NCBI GenBank assembly: GCA_963825765.1
Contig: CAWGUU010000013.1
Location: 1 to 64,000, forward strand
Length of the DNA: 64,000 nt
Reading direction: 5' to 3'
Source of the DNA: CAWGUU01 sp963825765
Lineage (GTDB): Bacteria > Actinomycetota > Acidimicrobiia > Acidimicrobiales > AC-14
Position numbers and translations under genes: made by a program. Positions 1 through 8,475 of this stretch are shown here, one piece after another. The notes under the pieces were generated by a model that worked only from the letters and a program-made list of their open reading frames with translations, was not told the origin of the DNA and made no database searches. Position 1 is the stretch's first letter. The number at the start of each line of letters is the position of its first letter.

Positions 1-84
1 GATGGCGGGCACGAGGCCGTCGGCGTTCCAGGCCACGGCGGCGACGTCGCTGTCGAGGACACCGATGGGTGTGGCGGTGGGCAC
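1..84 (-). CDS. hisI: Phosphoribosyl-AMP cyclohydrolase, N-terminal fragment
   Basis: Only the first 28 codons are in the window; the gene runs off the left edge. Read on the minus strand from a GTG at 84, it gives a leader followed by DSDVAAVAWNADGLVPAI, which matches the beginning of HisI, the enzyme that opens the purine ring of phosphoribosyl-AMP in histidine synthesis. HisI commonly follows HisF in actinobacterial operons, and hisF lies about 1.1 kb upstream on the same strand. Here a decayed gene on the other strand separates the two, so hisI probably needs its own promoter in 85-228. Call rests on a short stretch, so the exact start is uncertain. Confidence 0.6.
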   Translation of the reverse strand, partial: MPTATPIGVLDSDVAAVAWNADGLVPAI

Positions 85-228
85 AGGGTCATGGTACGAC
101 GGGACGGCAGGGCATCGACGCACTGCGAGCTGGAGCCGACGATCCGATAGCACCGGCGGCCGATCTCCCGGCCGGGTTCCGACCTCCGCGCCGAGACTCG
201 GTCACGCCCCGTCCCTATCCTGGGCCAC

Positions 229-1178
229 GTGAGCGTCTGGCCGACCCCGCCGCAGGCCCGGGGGTGGCAGGGCGGGTTGGCGGTCCAGCGGCCCGCCGAC
301 CGCAGGGTGCTGGTCCTGGCCCTGATCGCCGCCGTCGCGGCCGACGTCACGTTGCGCTCCGGGCTCGACGACCTGGCACCGACGGCTGGCGGCTCGGCCG
401 GTTGGAGGTCACGATCGTCCTCGGCTCGCTGATCGCGCTCTTCGGCACCTTCGCCGTCGCCCAGGCTCTTCGCCCTGTCGAAGGGAGGCCGGCACGTGAT
501 CGAGACAGCCGGCCTCACCTACGCCGAGTACGCGCGCACCGGGTTCTTCCAGCTCCTGGCGGTGGCGGCCATCACCCTCGTGGTTCTGCTCGGCCTGCGA
601 GCCCTCGTCGACCTGGACACGCCACGGGCTCGGCTGCGGTTCCTGGTGGGCGGTCGTCGCCGTCGCGCTCACGCTGGTGATCGTCGGCGTCGCCCTGAGC
701 CGCCTCGCCCTCTACGAGAAGGCCTTCGGGCTGACCATGCTGCGGCTGTACAGCCAGGTGTTGGCGCTCTGGATCGGGGCGGTGTTCGTGATGCTGGCGG
801 TCGACCTCGCGATCTCGGTGCGGCGAGGCGGCGGGCGATCCTGGCTGCCCGGGGCCGCCGCGGTGGCAGGTCTCGTCGCCCTGCTCGCCCTGAACGTCGT
901 GAACCCCGAAGGCCGTCCGGCACAACGTCGATTTCGCCGAGCGGACCGGCAAGGTCGACGCCCTCTACCTCACCGAGCTCTCCGACGACGCCGTCCCGGC
1001 CCTGGTCTCGTCCCTTCCCCGCCTCGACCCGCTCACCCGCCCGCAGGTGCTCGACCACCTCTGCCAACCCCGCTCCGAAGAGGACGGGCTGCTCGAAATC
1101 AACGTGGGCAAGAGCCGGGCGGACGAGGCAAGGGCCTCGGTCTGCCCGTCCCCAGCTTCTACGACGGGCGGACGGTGA
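229..1178 (+). pseudogene. Decayed DUF4173 (DUF4153-like) membrane protein gene
   Basis: Pieces of one integral membrane protein can be read in order but in changing frames: a GTG start at 229 with LALIAAVAADVTLRSGLDDL, then LEVTIVLGSLIALFGTFAVA near 400-460, ETAGLTYAEYARTGFFQLL near 500-560, ALYEKAFGLTMLRLYSQVL near 700-760, and a C-terminal part ending at a stop at 1176-1178. The signature AGLTYAEYAR and the following helices fit the DUF4173 family of predicted transporters or regulators. At least four frame changes (near 400, 475, 640 and 910) plus loss of the N-terminal half (about 300 residues remain of roughly 500) make this a pseudogene. Its end overlaps the 3' end of hisF by 20 bases, convergently. 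Confidence 0.75.
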
Positions 1179-1926
1179 CCCCGCGGGTGGCCAGGTGCTC
1201 CTTGGCCTCCCGCACGGTGTGCTGGCCGAAGTGGAAGATCGACGCCGCCAACACCGCGTCGGCGCCGCCTTCGAGGGCGCCGTCCGCCAGGTGGTCGAGC
1301 GTGCCTACTCCCCCGCTGGCGATCACCGGTACGCCGCACGCGTGGGTGACCGCTTTGGTCAGCTCCAGGTCGTAGCCGTCTCGGGTGCCGTCGCGGTCCA
1401 TCGAGGTCAGCAGGATCTCCCCCGCGCCCCGCTGCTCGCACTCGGCGGCCCAGCCGACGGCGTCCCTACCCGTCGGCGTTCGCCCGCCGTGGGTGAACAC
1501 CTCCCACCCGGGGCGCCCGTCCGACCAGCGCCGGGCGTCGATGGCCACGACCACGCACTGGGCGCCGAACTCCCCCGCCATCTCGGTGACCAGCTCAGGC
1601 CGGGCCACCGCCGCGGTGTTGACACCCACCTTGTCGGCGCCTGCCCGCAGGAGCGCCCGGGCGTCGTCGGGCGTGCGAACTCCCCCGCCGATGGTGAACG
1701 GGATGAACACGGTCTCGGCGGTGCGGCGGGCGACCTCGACCATGGTGTGGCGGGAGTCCGACGAGGCGGTGATGTCGAGGAAGACGATCTCGTCGGCGCC
1801 CTCGGCGTCGTAGCGGGCGGCCAGCTCGGCGGGGTCGCCGGCGTCGACCAGGTTGACGAAGTTGACACCCTTGACCACCCGGCCGGCGTCGACGTCGAGG
1901 CAGGGGATCACCCTGACGCTGCGCAC
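1159..1926 (-). CDS. hisF: Imidazole glycerol phosphate synthase, cyclase subunit HisF
   Basis: A 255-residue (beta/alpha)8 barrel enzyme that, with ammonia supplied by HisH, converts PRFAR to imidazole glycerol phosphate and AICAR in histidine synthesis. The N-terminal RVIPCLDVDAGRVVKGVNF with the catalytic Asp, the FTIGGGVRT phosphate loop, the second catalytic Asp in TSMDRDGTRDGYD, and VIASGGVG are all present. Length is normal. The GTG start at 1926 places it 19 bases inside the end of hisA, consistent with translational coupling. It is the last intact gene of the his operon visible here before hisI. Confidence 0.97.
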   Translation of the reverse strand: MRSVRVIPCLDVDAGRVVKGVNFVNLVDAGDPAELAARYDAEGADEIVFLDITASSDSRHTMVEVARRTAETVFIPFTIGGGVRTPDDARALLRAGADKVGVNTAAVARPELVTEMAGEFGAQCVVVAIDARRWSDGRPGWEVFTHGGRTPTGRDAVGWAAECEQRGAGEILLTSMDRDGTRDGYDLELTKAVTHACGVPVIASGGVGTLDHLADGALEGGADAVLAASIFHFGQHTVREAKEHLATRGVTVRPS

Positions 1927-2645
1927 GTGGCCATCGCCTCCTCCACGCCGATCAGCCCGTCGTGGAGGGCCTTGCCGACGATGGCGCCCGCCAGCCGCCG
2001 CCCGCCCGCCTCCAGCGAGCACAGCGCCTCCAAGTCGTCCAGCGAGCCGACGCCCCCCGAGGCGATCACGTCGACCGCGGTCGCCTCCAGCACCGCCGCC
2101 AGCCCGTCGAGGTCGGGACCGGCGAACGTGCCGTCCCTGGCGATGTCGGTCACCACGAAGGCGGCCACGCCGGCGTCCTCGTAGCGGTGCAACAGGTCGA
2201 AGAGGTCGACACCCGACCCCTCGGTCCAGCCCCGCACCGCCGCCAGGCGGCCCCGGGCGTCGATGCCGACTGCGACCTGGTGGTGGCGGGCCAACTCCTT
2301 CACCAGCTCCGGGTGCTCCACTGCCGCGGTCCCGAGCACGACCCGCGCGACGCCGCTGGCCAGCAGCGCCTCGGCCGACGCCTGGTCGCGCACACCCCCT
2401 CCCGCCTGCACCTTCAGCCGGCCGGCGGTGGCGGCGGCGATGGCACCGACCACGTCCCGGTTCTCGGGGATGCCGGTTCGGGCGGCGTCGAGGTCGACCA
2501 CGTGCACCCACGATGCGCCGGCGGCGGCGTAGCCCTCGGCCACGGTCACCGGGTCGCTGCCGTACACGGTCTCCCGCGAGAAGTCGCCCTGATACAGGCG
2601 GACGGTGCGGCCGGCCCGCAGGTCGATCGCCGGGTACAGGTCCAC
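1908..2645 (-). CDS. hisA: ProFAR isomerase HisA
   Basis: A 245-residue phosphoribosylformimino-AICAR-phosphate isomerase, which performs the Amadori rearrangement before the HisHF step. It begins DLYPAIDLRAGRTVRL with the catalytic Asp, and has VQAGGGVRD and VIASGGVGSLDDL phosphate-binding loops and VVTDIARDGTFAGPD with the second Asp. In many Actinomycetota the homologue (PriA) also serves tryptophan synthesis as TrpF; whether this one is bifunctional cannot be read from the sequence alone. Start is GTG at 2645. It overlaps hisF by 19 bases and lies 59 bases downstream of hisH. Confidence 0.95.
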   Translation of the reverse strand: MDLYPAIDLRAGRTVRLYQGDFSRETVYGSDPVTVAEGYAAAGASWVHVVDLDAARTGIPENRDVVGAIAAATAGRLKVQAGGGVRDQASAEALLASGVARVVLGTAAVEHPELVKELARHHQVAVGIDARGRLAAVRGWTEGSGVDLFDLLHRYEDAGVAAFVVTDIARDGTFAGPDLDGLAAVLEATAVDVIASGGVGSLDDLEALCSLEAGGRRLAGAIVGKALHDGLIGVEEAMATCAASG

Positions 2646-2704
2646 GTCGTCGACCTCAGCCAGCCGAACTGGTGACGCTCAACGGTGCATGGCGCGGTTG
2701 TGCG

Positions 2705-3322
2705 TCACCGGTTCGCTGAGGGGCTGGCGGCCGCGGCGGCCACGAAGTTGGCCAGGATCCGCAGGCCGGTGGCGCCCGACTTCTCGGGGTGGAACTGGGT
2801 GGCCCAGAGTCGGTCCCGTTGCACCGCGGCCACCACCGGTCCGCCGTAGTCGCAGGTGGCCACCACGTCGGGCGAGGGCTCGGGGGCGAAGGAGTGGACG
2901 AAGTAGACCCACGCCGGGTCGTCCACACCGGCCAGCATCGGCGTCGGGCCGTGATCCAACACGTTCCATTGCATCTGCGGCCGTTTGACGCCGTCGGGTA
3001 GTCGCCGGATCATCCCTGGCAGCACGCCCATCCCTTTGGCGTCGGGGTCCTCCTCGGACCCGTCGTAGAGCATCTGCATGCCGACGCAGATTCCGAAGAA
3101 CGGCACGCCGGCGTCGATGGCCTCGCGGGCCGGCTCCTCCAGGCCCGTGGCCCGGAGGGCCTCCATGCAGCGGCCGAAGGCGCCGACGCCCGGCAGGACC
3201 ACCCCGGCGGCGGCCCGCACGACGGCTGGGTCGTCGGTCAGCACGGCGTCGGCGCCCACCCGCTGCAGGCCCTTCTGGGCCGAGCGCAGGTTGCCGATGC
3301 CGTAGTCCAGTACGGCAATCAA
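2705..3322 (-). CDS. hisH: Imidazole glycerol phosphate synthase, glutaminase subunit HisH
   Basis: A 205-residue class I glutamine amidotransferase that releases ammonia from glutamine for HisF. It starts MIAVLDYGIGNLRSA; the nucleophile elbow is FFGICVGMQML with the catalytic Cys, and the His-Glu pair lies in ATQFHPEKSG near the C-terminus. Length fits the family. The ATG at 3322 overlaps the stop of hisB by four bases (ATGA), showing coupled translation within the his operon. Confidence 0.97.
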   Translation of the reverse strand: MIAVLDYGIGNLRSAQKGLQRVGADAVLTDDPAVVRAAAGVVLPGVGAFGRCMEALRATGLEEPAREAIDAGVPFFGICVGMQMLYDGSEEDPDAKGMGVLPGMIRRLPDGVKRPQMQWNVLDHGPTPMLAGVDDPAWVYFVHSFAPEPSPDVVATCDYGGPVVAAVQRDRLWATQFHPEKSGATGLRILANFVAAAAASPSANR

Positions 3323-3903
3323 AGCTGGCCCTTGGTCGACGGCACGCCTGCGCCCTCGACCCGCACCGCGTCCCGCAGGGCCCGGGCCACGCCCTTGAAC
3401 GACGCCTCCAGGATGTGGTGGGTGTTCTTACCGGCGACCATGCGCAGGTGGAGGGTGATGGCGGCCGACGTCACGAACGCGCGCCAGAACTCCTCGGCCA
3501 GCTGGGGGTCGAAGGCGGGGGTGCCCAGCGCCTCGGTGCCGGGCTCGACGCCGTAGGCCAGGTAGGGACGGCCGGAGAGGTCGAGCGCCACCTCGATCAG
3601 CGCTTCGTCGAGCGGGATGGTGATCGACGCGAACCGGCGCACGCCCGCCTTGTCGCCCAGCGCCTCCCGCAGGGTCTCGCCCAGGGCTATGCCCACGTCC
3701 TCGATCGTGTGGTGGGTGTCGACGTCGAGGTCGCCCTGCGCTTTCAGGCTCAGGTCGAACCCGCCGTGCTTGCCCAGCTGCGACAGCATGTGGTCGAAGA
3801 ACGGCACGCCGGTGGCGACGTCGGTCTCGCCGGTGCCGTCGATGTCGAGCCGGATCTCGATCGACGTCTCCTTGGTGACCCGCGAGCGGGTGGCGATGCG
3901 CAT
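3319..3903 (-). CDS. hisB: Imidazoleglycerol-phosphate dehydratase HisB
   Basis: A 194-residue monofunctional dehydratase that makes imidazole acetol phosphate. The metal-binding motifs are visible: FFDHML, DTHHTIEDVGI and, near the C-terminus, the counterpart NTHHILEASFKG. No histidinol phosphatase domain is fused, as is usual outside the enterobacteria. It follows hisC by 13 bases and overlaps hisH by four. The ATG start at 3903 gives MRIATRSRVTKET, a typical N-terminus. Confidence 0.97.
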   Translation of the reverse strand: MRIATRSRVTKETSIEIRLDIDGTGETDVATGVPFFDHMLSQLGKHGGFDLSLKAQGDLDVDTHHTIEDVGIALGETLREALGDKAGVRRFASITIPLDEALIEVALDLSGRPYLAYGVEPGTEALGTPAFDPQLAEEFWRAFVTSAAITLHLRMVAGKNTHHILEASFKGVARALRDAVRVEGAGVPSTKGQL

Positions 3904-3916
3904 TATCGGGACAGGC

Positions 3917-5005
3917 TCACAGCGAAAGGACCTCCTCCAGGGCGGACAGGAAGACGTCGTCCTCGTCCGGCGTACCGACGGTGACCCGCAGGCAGCCGGC
4001 CAAGCGCGGCCACGACGAGCAGTCGCGCACCAGCACGGACCGGTCCACCAGGCCCTTCCACACCGCCGGGCCGTCGGCCTCGAGCGGGCGGAAGAGAACG
4101 AAGTTGGCCCCCGACGGCCAGACCCGCACCGAGAGCCGTGACAGCGCCGCCACCAGCCGCTCCCGCTCGGTCACGACGGCCGACACCCGGGCCTCCATCT
4201 CGGCCTTGAACCGCAGGGCCAGCCGGCCGGCGATCTGGCTGGCGGCGTCGAGGTGGTACGGGAGGACGACCCGCTCCAGCTGCTGCACGATCTCGGCCGG
4301 GCCGACCAGGTAGCCCAGGCGGCAGGCGGCCATCGACCACGTCTTGGAGAACGTCCGGGTGACGACCAAGGGTTGACCGTCGGCCACCAGTTCCATGGCC
4401 GACCAGGGGGCGAACTGGGCGTAGGCCTCGTCGACGACGACCAGGCCGGGCGCCAGGTCGAGCACCGCCGACACCGACTCCTGCGAGTCGACCATGCCGG
4501 TGGGGTTGTTGGGTGACGTCAGGAACGTGATCGCCGGCTCGGCCGCCGCGCTCACCCGCGCCACCTCGTCGAGGTCGAGGGCGAAGTCGGCCGTGCGCTC
4601 CCCCACCACCACCTCGGTGCCCGTGATCCGGGCGATGTGGGAGTGCAGGGCGTAGGTCGGCTCGTAGACCGCCACCCGCCGGCGGTGGCCGCCGTAGGCC
4701 AGGCACGCGGCCTGAAGGACCTCGTTGGACCCCTTCCCCACCAGCACCTGCTCCGGCCCAACGCCGTGCAGGTCGCCGATCGCCGCCCGCAGGGCACGGG
4801 CCTGGCGGTCGGGGTAGCGGTGGAACGGGACGGTGGCCAGCTCCTCGAGGAACGCCTCGCGCCACGCCGGTGGCGGCGGGTAGGGCGATTCGTTGGTGTT
4901 CAGCCTGACGTCGACCGAGACCTGCGGCGAGTGGTAGCCGTCGAGATCGACGAGGTCGTCGCGGACGGCCACACTCCTCATGGGCACGACGGGCGCGGGC
5001 GTCAC
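3917..5005 (-). CDS. hisC: Histidinol-phosphate aminotransferase HisC
   Basis: A 362-residue fold-type I PLP enzyme that transfers the amino group from glutamate to imidazole acetol phosphate. NTNESPYPPPP near the N-terminus, VGKGSNEVL, TSPNNPTG, VVDEAYAQF, and the PLP lysine in TRTFSKTWSMAACRLGYL are present. I chose GTG at 5005 because it overlaps the hisD stop as GTGA; an in-frame ATG at 4981 (MRSVAVRDDL) would shorten the protein by eight residues and is equally conserved-looking. Confidence 0.95.
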   Translation of the reverse strand: MTPAPVVPMRSVAVRDDLVDLDGYHSPQVSVDVRLNTNESPYPPPPAWREAFLEELATVPFHRYPDRQARALRAAIGDLHGVGPEQVLVGKGSNEVLQAACLAYGGHRRRVAVYEPTYALHSHIARITGTEVVVGERTADFALDLDEVARVSAAAEPAITFLTSPNNPTGMVDSQESVSAVLDLAPGLVVVDEAYAQFAPWSAMELVADGQPLVVTRTFSKTWSMAACRLGYLVGPAEIVQQLERVVLPYHLDAASQIAGRLALRFKAEMEARVSAVVTERERLVAALSRLSVRVWPSGANFVLFRPLEADGPAVWKGLVDRSVLVRDCSSWPRLAGCLRVTVGTPDEDDVFLSALEEVLSL

Positions 5006-6306
5006 GGTCGGTCTCCAGGGCGCAGGCGCATCCGGACCGAGTCGGCGTGGGCGGCCAGGCCCTCGGCCTCGGCCAGGGTGGCCACCGCGGGGGCGACGGC
5101 GGCGAGCGCCGCCTCGTCGAGCGAGATGGCGTGGATCGTCCGCACGAAGTCGTCGACGTTGAGCCCGCCGGCGAACCGGGCCGACCCGAACGTGGGCAGC
5201 ACGTGGCTGGGGCCGGCCAGGTAGTCGCCCACCGACGCCGGCGCCCACGGGCCGGTGAACACCGCCCCCGCGTGGCGGACCGACGCCAGGAGCGACTCGG
5301 CATCGGCACACATCAGCTCGAGGTGCTCGGGGGCGATGGCGTTGGCCACCTCCATGGCCTGCGCGGGACCGTCGACCAGGACGGCATACCCGCCGCCGTC
5401 GAGCGTCGCCTCGATGTCGGCCCGCCGGGGGGACGCGGCGACGATGCGCGCCACCGCGGCGGTGACGGCGTCGGCCACCGGCTCCGACCAGGTCACCAGC
5501 CAGGCCAGGCCGTCGGGACCGTGCTCGGCCTGGACGACCACGTCGACCGCGGCCCACTCGGCGGGCACCGTGTCGTCGGCCACCACGACGACCTCGGACG
5601 GACCGGCGAAGGCTCCCGGCACGCCGACGAGCCCCTCGCCCGCCACCTCCCGCTTGGCCACGGCGACGTACACGTTGCCGGGACCGACGATCACGTCGAC
5701 CGCAGGGACACTGTCGGTGCCGTAGGCCATGGCCGCCACCGCCTGGGCCCCGCCGATGCGGTACACCTCGTCGACGCCGGCCAGGGCGGCGGCGGCGAGG
5801 GTCGGCGTGTAGACGTGTCCGTCGGGGCCCGGAGGCACGCACAGCGCCACCTGGGCCACGCCCGCCACCCGGGCCGGCAGGGCGGTCATCAGCACGGTCG
5901 ACGGGTAGCCCGCCCGCCCCCCCGGCACGTACACGCCGGCCCTGTCGACGGCCCGCCGCAGCTCGCGCACGACCACGCCGTCGCGCTGGTAGCGGCCCTC
6001 GGTGCGGACCTGGCCCCTGTGGAAGTCCTCGATCGCGCCGGCAGCCACCTCCAGTGCGTCACGGAGCGAGGCGGGTATGGCGTCGAGGGCGGCCCGCAAC
6101 TCCGACACGGGCACGCGCAAGTCGTCGATCACGGCCCGGTCGAAGCGCTCGGTGTACTCCCGGACGGCCTCGTCGCCCCGCTTGCGGACCTCGGCCAGGA
6201 TCTCCCTGACGGCCTCCACCGGCGCAGTACCACCCTGGTCGGGCCGAGGCAGGCGGCCGCCGAGGTCGCCGGCGGGGACTCCTCGCAGGTCGAGGCGGAC
6301 GAGCAC
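5002..6306 (-). CDS. hisD: Histidinol dehydrogenase HisD
   Basis: A 434-residue zinc enzyme that oxidises L-histidinol to histidine in two NAD-linked steps, the last of the pathway. It has YVPGGRAGYPSTVLM, VIVGPGNVYVAVAKREV, GPSEVVVVADD, and an EHLELM segment with the catalytic Glu-His. The GTG start at 6306 gives VLVRLDLRGV. It is the first gene of the operon, with its promoter presumably in 6307-6365, a region shared with a divergent 72-codon gene. Confidence 0.96.
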   Translation of the reverse strand: MLVRLDLRGVPAGDLGGRLPRPDQGGTAPVEAVREILAEVRKRGDEAVREYTERFDRAVIDDLRVPVSELRAALDAIPASLRDALEVAAGAIEDFHRGQVRTEGRYQRDGVVVRELRRAVDRAGVYVPGGRAGYPSTVLMTALPARVAGVAQVALCVPPGPDGHVYTPTLAAAALAGVDEVYRIGGAQAVAAMAYGTDSVPAVDVIVGPGNVYVAVAKREVAGEGLVGVPGAFAGPSEVVVVADDTVPAEWAAVDVVVQAEHGPDGLAWLVTWSEPVADAVTAAVARIVAASPRRADIEATLDGGGYAVLVDGPAQAMEVANAIAPEHLELMCADAESLLASVRHAGAVFTGPWAPASVGDYLAGPSHVLPTFGSARFAGGLNVDDFVRTIHAISLDEAALAAVAPAVATLAEAEGLAAHADSVRMRLRPGDRP

Positions 6307-6365
6307 GGAAGGGATCGTACCGGCGGGGTGCGGGCCGCCCGGTGAGATTGCGGTAGAACGACGCC

Positions 6366-6584
6366 ATGGCGACTCCGTCGACCGGCCCCAATCCGGCGCC
6401 AGAGCTCTCTTCCATCTCGACCGCATTGGACGACTTACGGCGCCGGGTGACGGCGATCGCGGAGGGCGCGTCCGGCACCGATTTGGACTGGGTGGCGTCG
6501 AACCTCTTCGAGGTCGAGCGTTCGCTGGGGGAGGCGGGCCGGCGGCTCGGAACGGTGATGGCAGGCATAGCCAAGCGCACGTGA
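6366..6584 (+). CDS. Small conserved-looking hypothetical protein, 72 aa
   Basis: A short protein starting MATPSTGPNPAPELSSIS and continuing into a predicted amphipathic helical stretch rich in Arg, Glu and Leu (LDDLRRRVTAIAEGA; LFEVERSLGEAGRRL). No known domain was recognised. It is divergent from hisD by 59 bases and is followed after 28 bases by a strong hairpin, which supports its being an expressed gene. Codon use at third positions is as GC-rich as in its neighbours. Function unknown. Confidence 0.7.
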   Translation: MATPSTGPNPAPELSSISTALDDLRRRVTAIAEGASGTDLDWVASNLFEVERSLGEAGRRLGTVMAGIAKRT

Positions 6585-6612
6585 CCGCTTCGTGATCTGA
6601 GCCCAGACGCGC

Positions 6613-6640
6613 CTGACGGCGCCTTGGAAGGCGCCGTCAG
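6613..6640 (+). terminator. Perfect 13-base inverted repeat after the 72-aa gene
   Basis: The segment is a perfect palindrome with 13-base arms around a central GG: the left arm CTGACGGCGCCTT pairs with AAGGCGCCGTCAG. It lies 28 bases after the stop codon at 6584. There is no clear U-tract, as is common for terminators in high-GC Actinomycetota. Confidence 0.7.
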
Positions 6641-6680
6641 TGCGGGCGGTCCGGGCGGCGGGACCCGATCGACCGCCATA

Positions 6681-6710
6681 AGGGATCCAGGTGGCGGGAA
6701 CCTGATCCCT
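6681..6710 (-). terminator. Imperfect hairpin after nth
   Basis: Arms AGGGATCCAGGT and ACCTGATCCCT pair with one bulged base around a seven-base loop. It lies 62 bases beyond the stop of nth on the minus strand. Together with the palindrome at 6613-6640 it separates two convergent genes. Confidence 0.5.
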
Positions 6711-6772
6711 GCGCACAACGGTACCACGTTGCGTGTTCGTACTACTGGCGAACGGCGCCCCAGCCGGCCCCG

Positions 6773-7441
6773 TCAGAAGCGGGTCGAGACCGACGCCGAG
6801 GGGCAGAAATCGGCCAAGATGCAGTCGGCGCATTTGGGGTCCCGGGCCTTGCACACGCGCCGCCCGTGAAGGATCAGGCGCAGGCTCAGGCGACCGCGCT
6901 CGGTGGCGGGGACGAGGCCGTTCAGCTCGGCCTCCACCTTCACCGGGTCGACCTCGGCCGTCAGCCCGAGCCGCCGCGAGAGACGCCCGACGTGGGTGTC
7001 CACCGGCAGCCCCGGGAGCCCGAAGCCCACGCTCCGCACCACGTTGGCGGTCTTCCTGCCGACCCCGGGGATGGTGACCAGGTCGGCCATGGCCGTCGGG
7101 ACCTCGCCGCCGAACCGCTCGTCGAGGGCGGCGGCCATCCCCAGCAGGGCCCGGGCCTTCGACCGGAAGAAACCGGTCGGGTAGATGAGCGCCTCGAGCT
7201 CGGTGGGGTCGGCCGCGGCCAGGTCGGTGGGCGTCGGGTACCTGGCGAACAGCGAGGGCGTGACCCGGTTGACGTTCTCGTCGGTCGTCTGGGCCGAGAG
7301 GATCGTGGCCGCGAGCAGCTGGAAGGCGTTGTCGTGGATCAGGGCGCAGAGATCGTGCTCGTCGCCGGGGTACTCGGCAGCCAGCCGGACCACGGTCTCC
7401 CGAGCCCGACCCTTCGGCGATCGCGGTCTGGCCATCGGCAT
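6773..7441 (-). CDS. nth: Endonuclease III (DNA glycosylase/AP lyase)
   Basis: A 222-residue base-excision repair enzyme for oxidised pyrimidines. The helix-hairpin-helix motif TIPGVGRKTANVV holds the catalytic lysine, LPVDTHVGRLSRRLGL holds the catalytic aspartate, and the C-terminal Cys cluster CKARDPKCADCILADFC has the C-x6-C-x2-C-x5-C spacing of the 4Fe-4S cluster. Length is normal. ATG at 7441 is used; a second in-frame ATG lies two codons later. It is divergent from mshD across 32 bases. Confidence 0.97.
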   Translation of the reverse strand: MPMARPRSPKGRARETVVRLAAEYPGDEHDLCALIHDNAFQLLAATILSAQTTDENVNRVTPSLFARYPTPTDLAAADPTELEALIYPTGFFRSKARALLGMAAALDERFGGEVPTAMADLVTIPGVGRKTANVVRSVGFGLPGLPVDTHVGRLSRRLGLTAEVDPVKVEAELNGLVPATERGRLSLRLILHGRRVCKARDPKCADCILADFCPSASVSTRF

Positions 7442-7473
7442 GGAGGGTAGAACGCCCCGGGTACGTTGCTGGC

Positions 7474-8475
7474 GTGGCGATGCTCGAGGTGAAGCGGCAG
7501 ATGGGCCGGGGCGACATCGCCGCGGTGTCCGAGCTGCTCGACGTCGCCACCGCCGTGGACGGCCACCGTCCGCTGGGCGAGCACCAGTGGCTCGATCTCG
7601 TCCACGGCGGCCGCGAGGGCTTCGCCGGGCTGGTGGCGTGGGAGCCGGGGCACGACCACCCCGTCGGCTACGCCCAGCTCACCAGGGAGGACACCCCACT
7701 CGACGAGAGCGGCCACCACTCGACGTGGGCCCTGGAGTACGTCGTCGACCCGCACCACCGCGACAAGGCCGGCCTGAGCATCGGGCAGACGCTGCTGGAA
7801 GCCGCCGTCGGCGTCGTCCGGTCGGAAGGTGGGGGCCACGTCCACCTGTGGGTGCCCAAGCCCACCGACGAGCACGACAGGGTGGCTGCGGCCGTGGGCC
7901 TGTCACGGGGACGGGAGCTGCGGCAGCTGCGGCGACCCCTCCCCCCGGACGAGCGGTCGGACCTGGCGGTGCGGCCCTTTGTCCCCGGCCAGGACGAGGC
8001 GGAGTGGCTCGAGGTCAACAACCGGGCCTTCCGCTGGCACCCCGAGCAGGGAGGGTGGGACCTCGACACCATTCGCCACCGGCAGTCGCAGTCGTGGTTC
8101 GATCCCGCCGGGTTCCTGCTCCACGAGCGGGACGGGAAGTTGGCCGGGTTCTGCTGGACCAAGGTCCACGACGACCACGCGCCGGCCCTCGGCGAGATCT
8201 ACGTGGTGGCCGTCGACCCGAGCTTCCAGGGGCTGGGCCTGGGCCGGGCGTTGGTGGTGGCGGGACTGGGATGGCTGGCCGACCGGGGCTTGGCGACGGC
8301 CATGCTCTACGTCGACGCTGACAACGAGCCGGCCCTGCGGCTCTACGAGTCCCTCGGCTTCACGGTGGACCACGTGGACCGGGCCTACGTGGGCGATGTC
8401 AGCCCAGAGCCGGTCAGCCCAGAGCCGGTCAGCCCAGAGCCGGTCAGCCCAGAGCCGGTCAGCCCAGGGCGCTGA
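7474..8475 (+). CDS. mshD: Mycothiol synthase (acetyl-CoA:Cys-GlcN-Ins acetyltransferase)
   Basis: A 333-residue protein with two GNAT domains. The C-terminal domain carries the acetyl-CoA loop VVAVDPSFQGLGLGRAL and the substrate region MLYVDADNEPALRLYESLGF. WHPEQGGW and FDPAGFLL are typical of MshD, which completes mycothiol, the main low-molecular-weight thiol of Actinomycetota. The GTG start at 7474 suits the family. The last 24 residues are an in-frame repeat of SPEPV units absent from normal MshD proteins, encoded by a 15-base tandem repeat. The 3' end overlaps a convergent transporter gene by 17 bases. Confidence 0.93.
   Translation: MAMLEVKRQMGRGDIAAVSELLDVATAVDGHRPLGEHQWLDLVHGGREGFAGLVAWEPGHDHPVGYAQLTREDTPLDESGHHSTWALEYVVDPHHRDKAGLSIGQTLLEAAVGVVRSEGGGHVHLWVPKPTDEHDRVAAAVGLSRGRELRQLRRPLPPDERSDLAVRPFVPGQDEAEWLEVNNRAFRWHPEQGGWDLDTIRHRQSQSWFDPAGFLLHERDGKLAGFCWTKVHDDHAPALGEIYVVAVDPSFQGLGLGRALVVAGLGWLADRGLATAMLYVDADNEPALRLYESLGFTVDHVDRAYVGDVSPEPVSPEPVSPEPVSPEPVSPGR
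8401..8469. repeat. 15-base tandem repeat at the 3' end of mshD
   Basis: Four exact copies of AGCCCAGAGCCGGTC fill 8401-8460 and a partial fifth follows. In frame this encodes repeated SPEPV. The array ends in the overlap between mshD and the convergent VIT1-type gene, so it also forms the last codons of the latter. Copy number may vary between strains. Confidence 0.95.
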
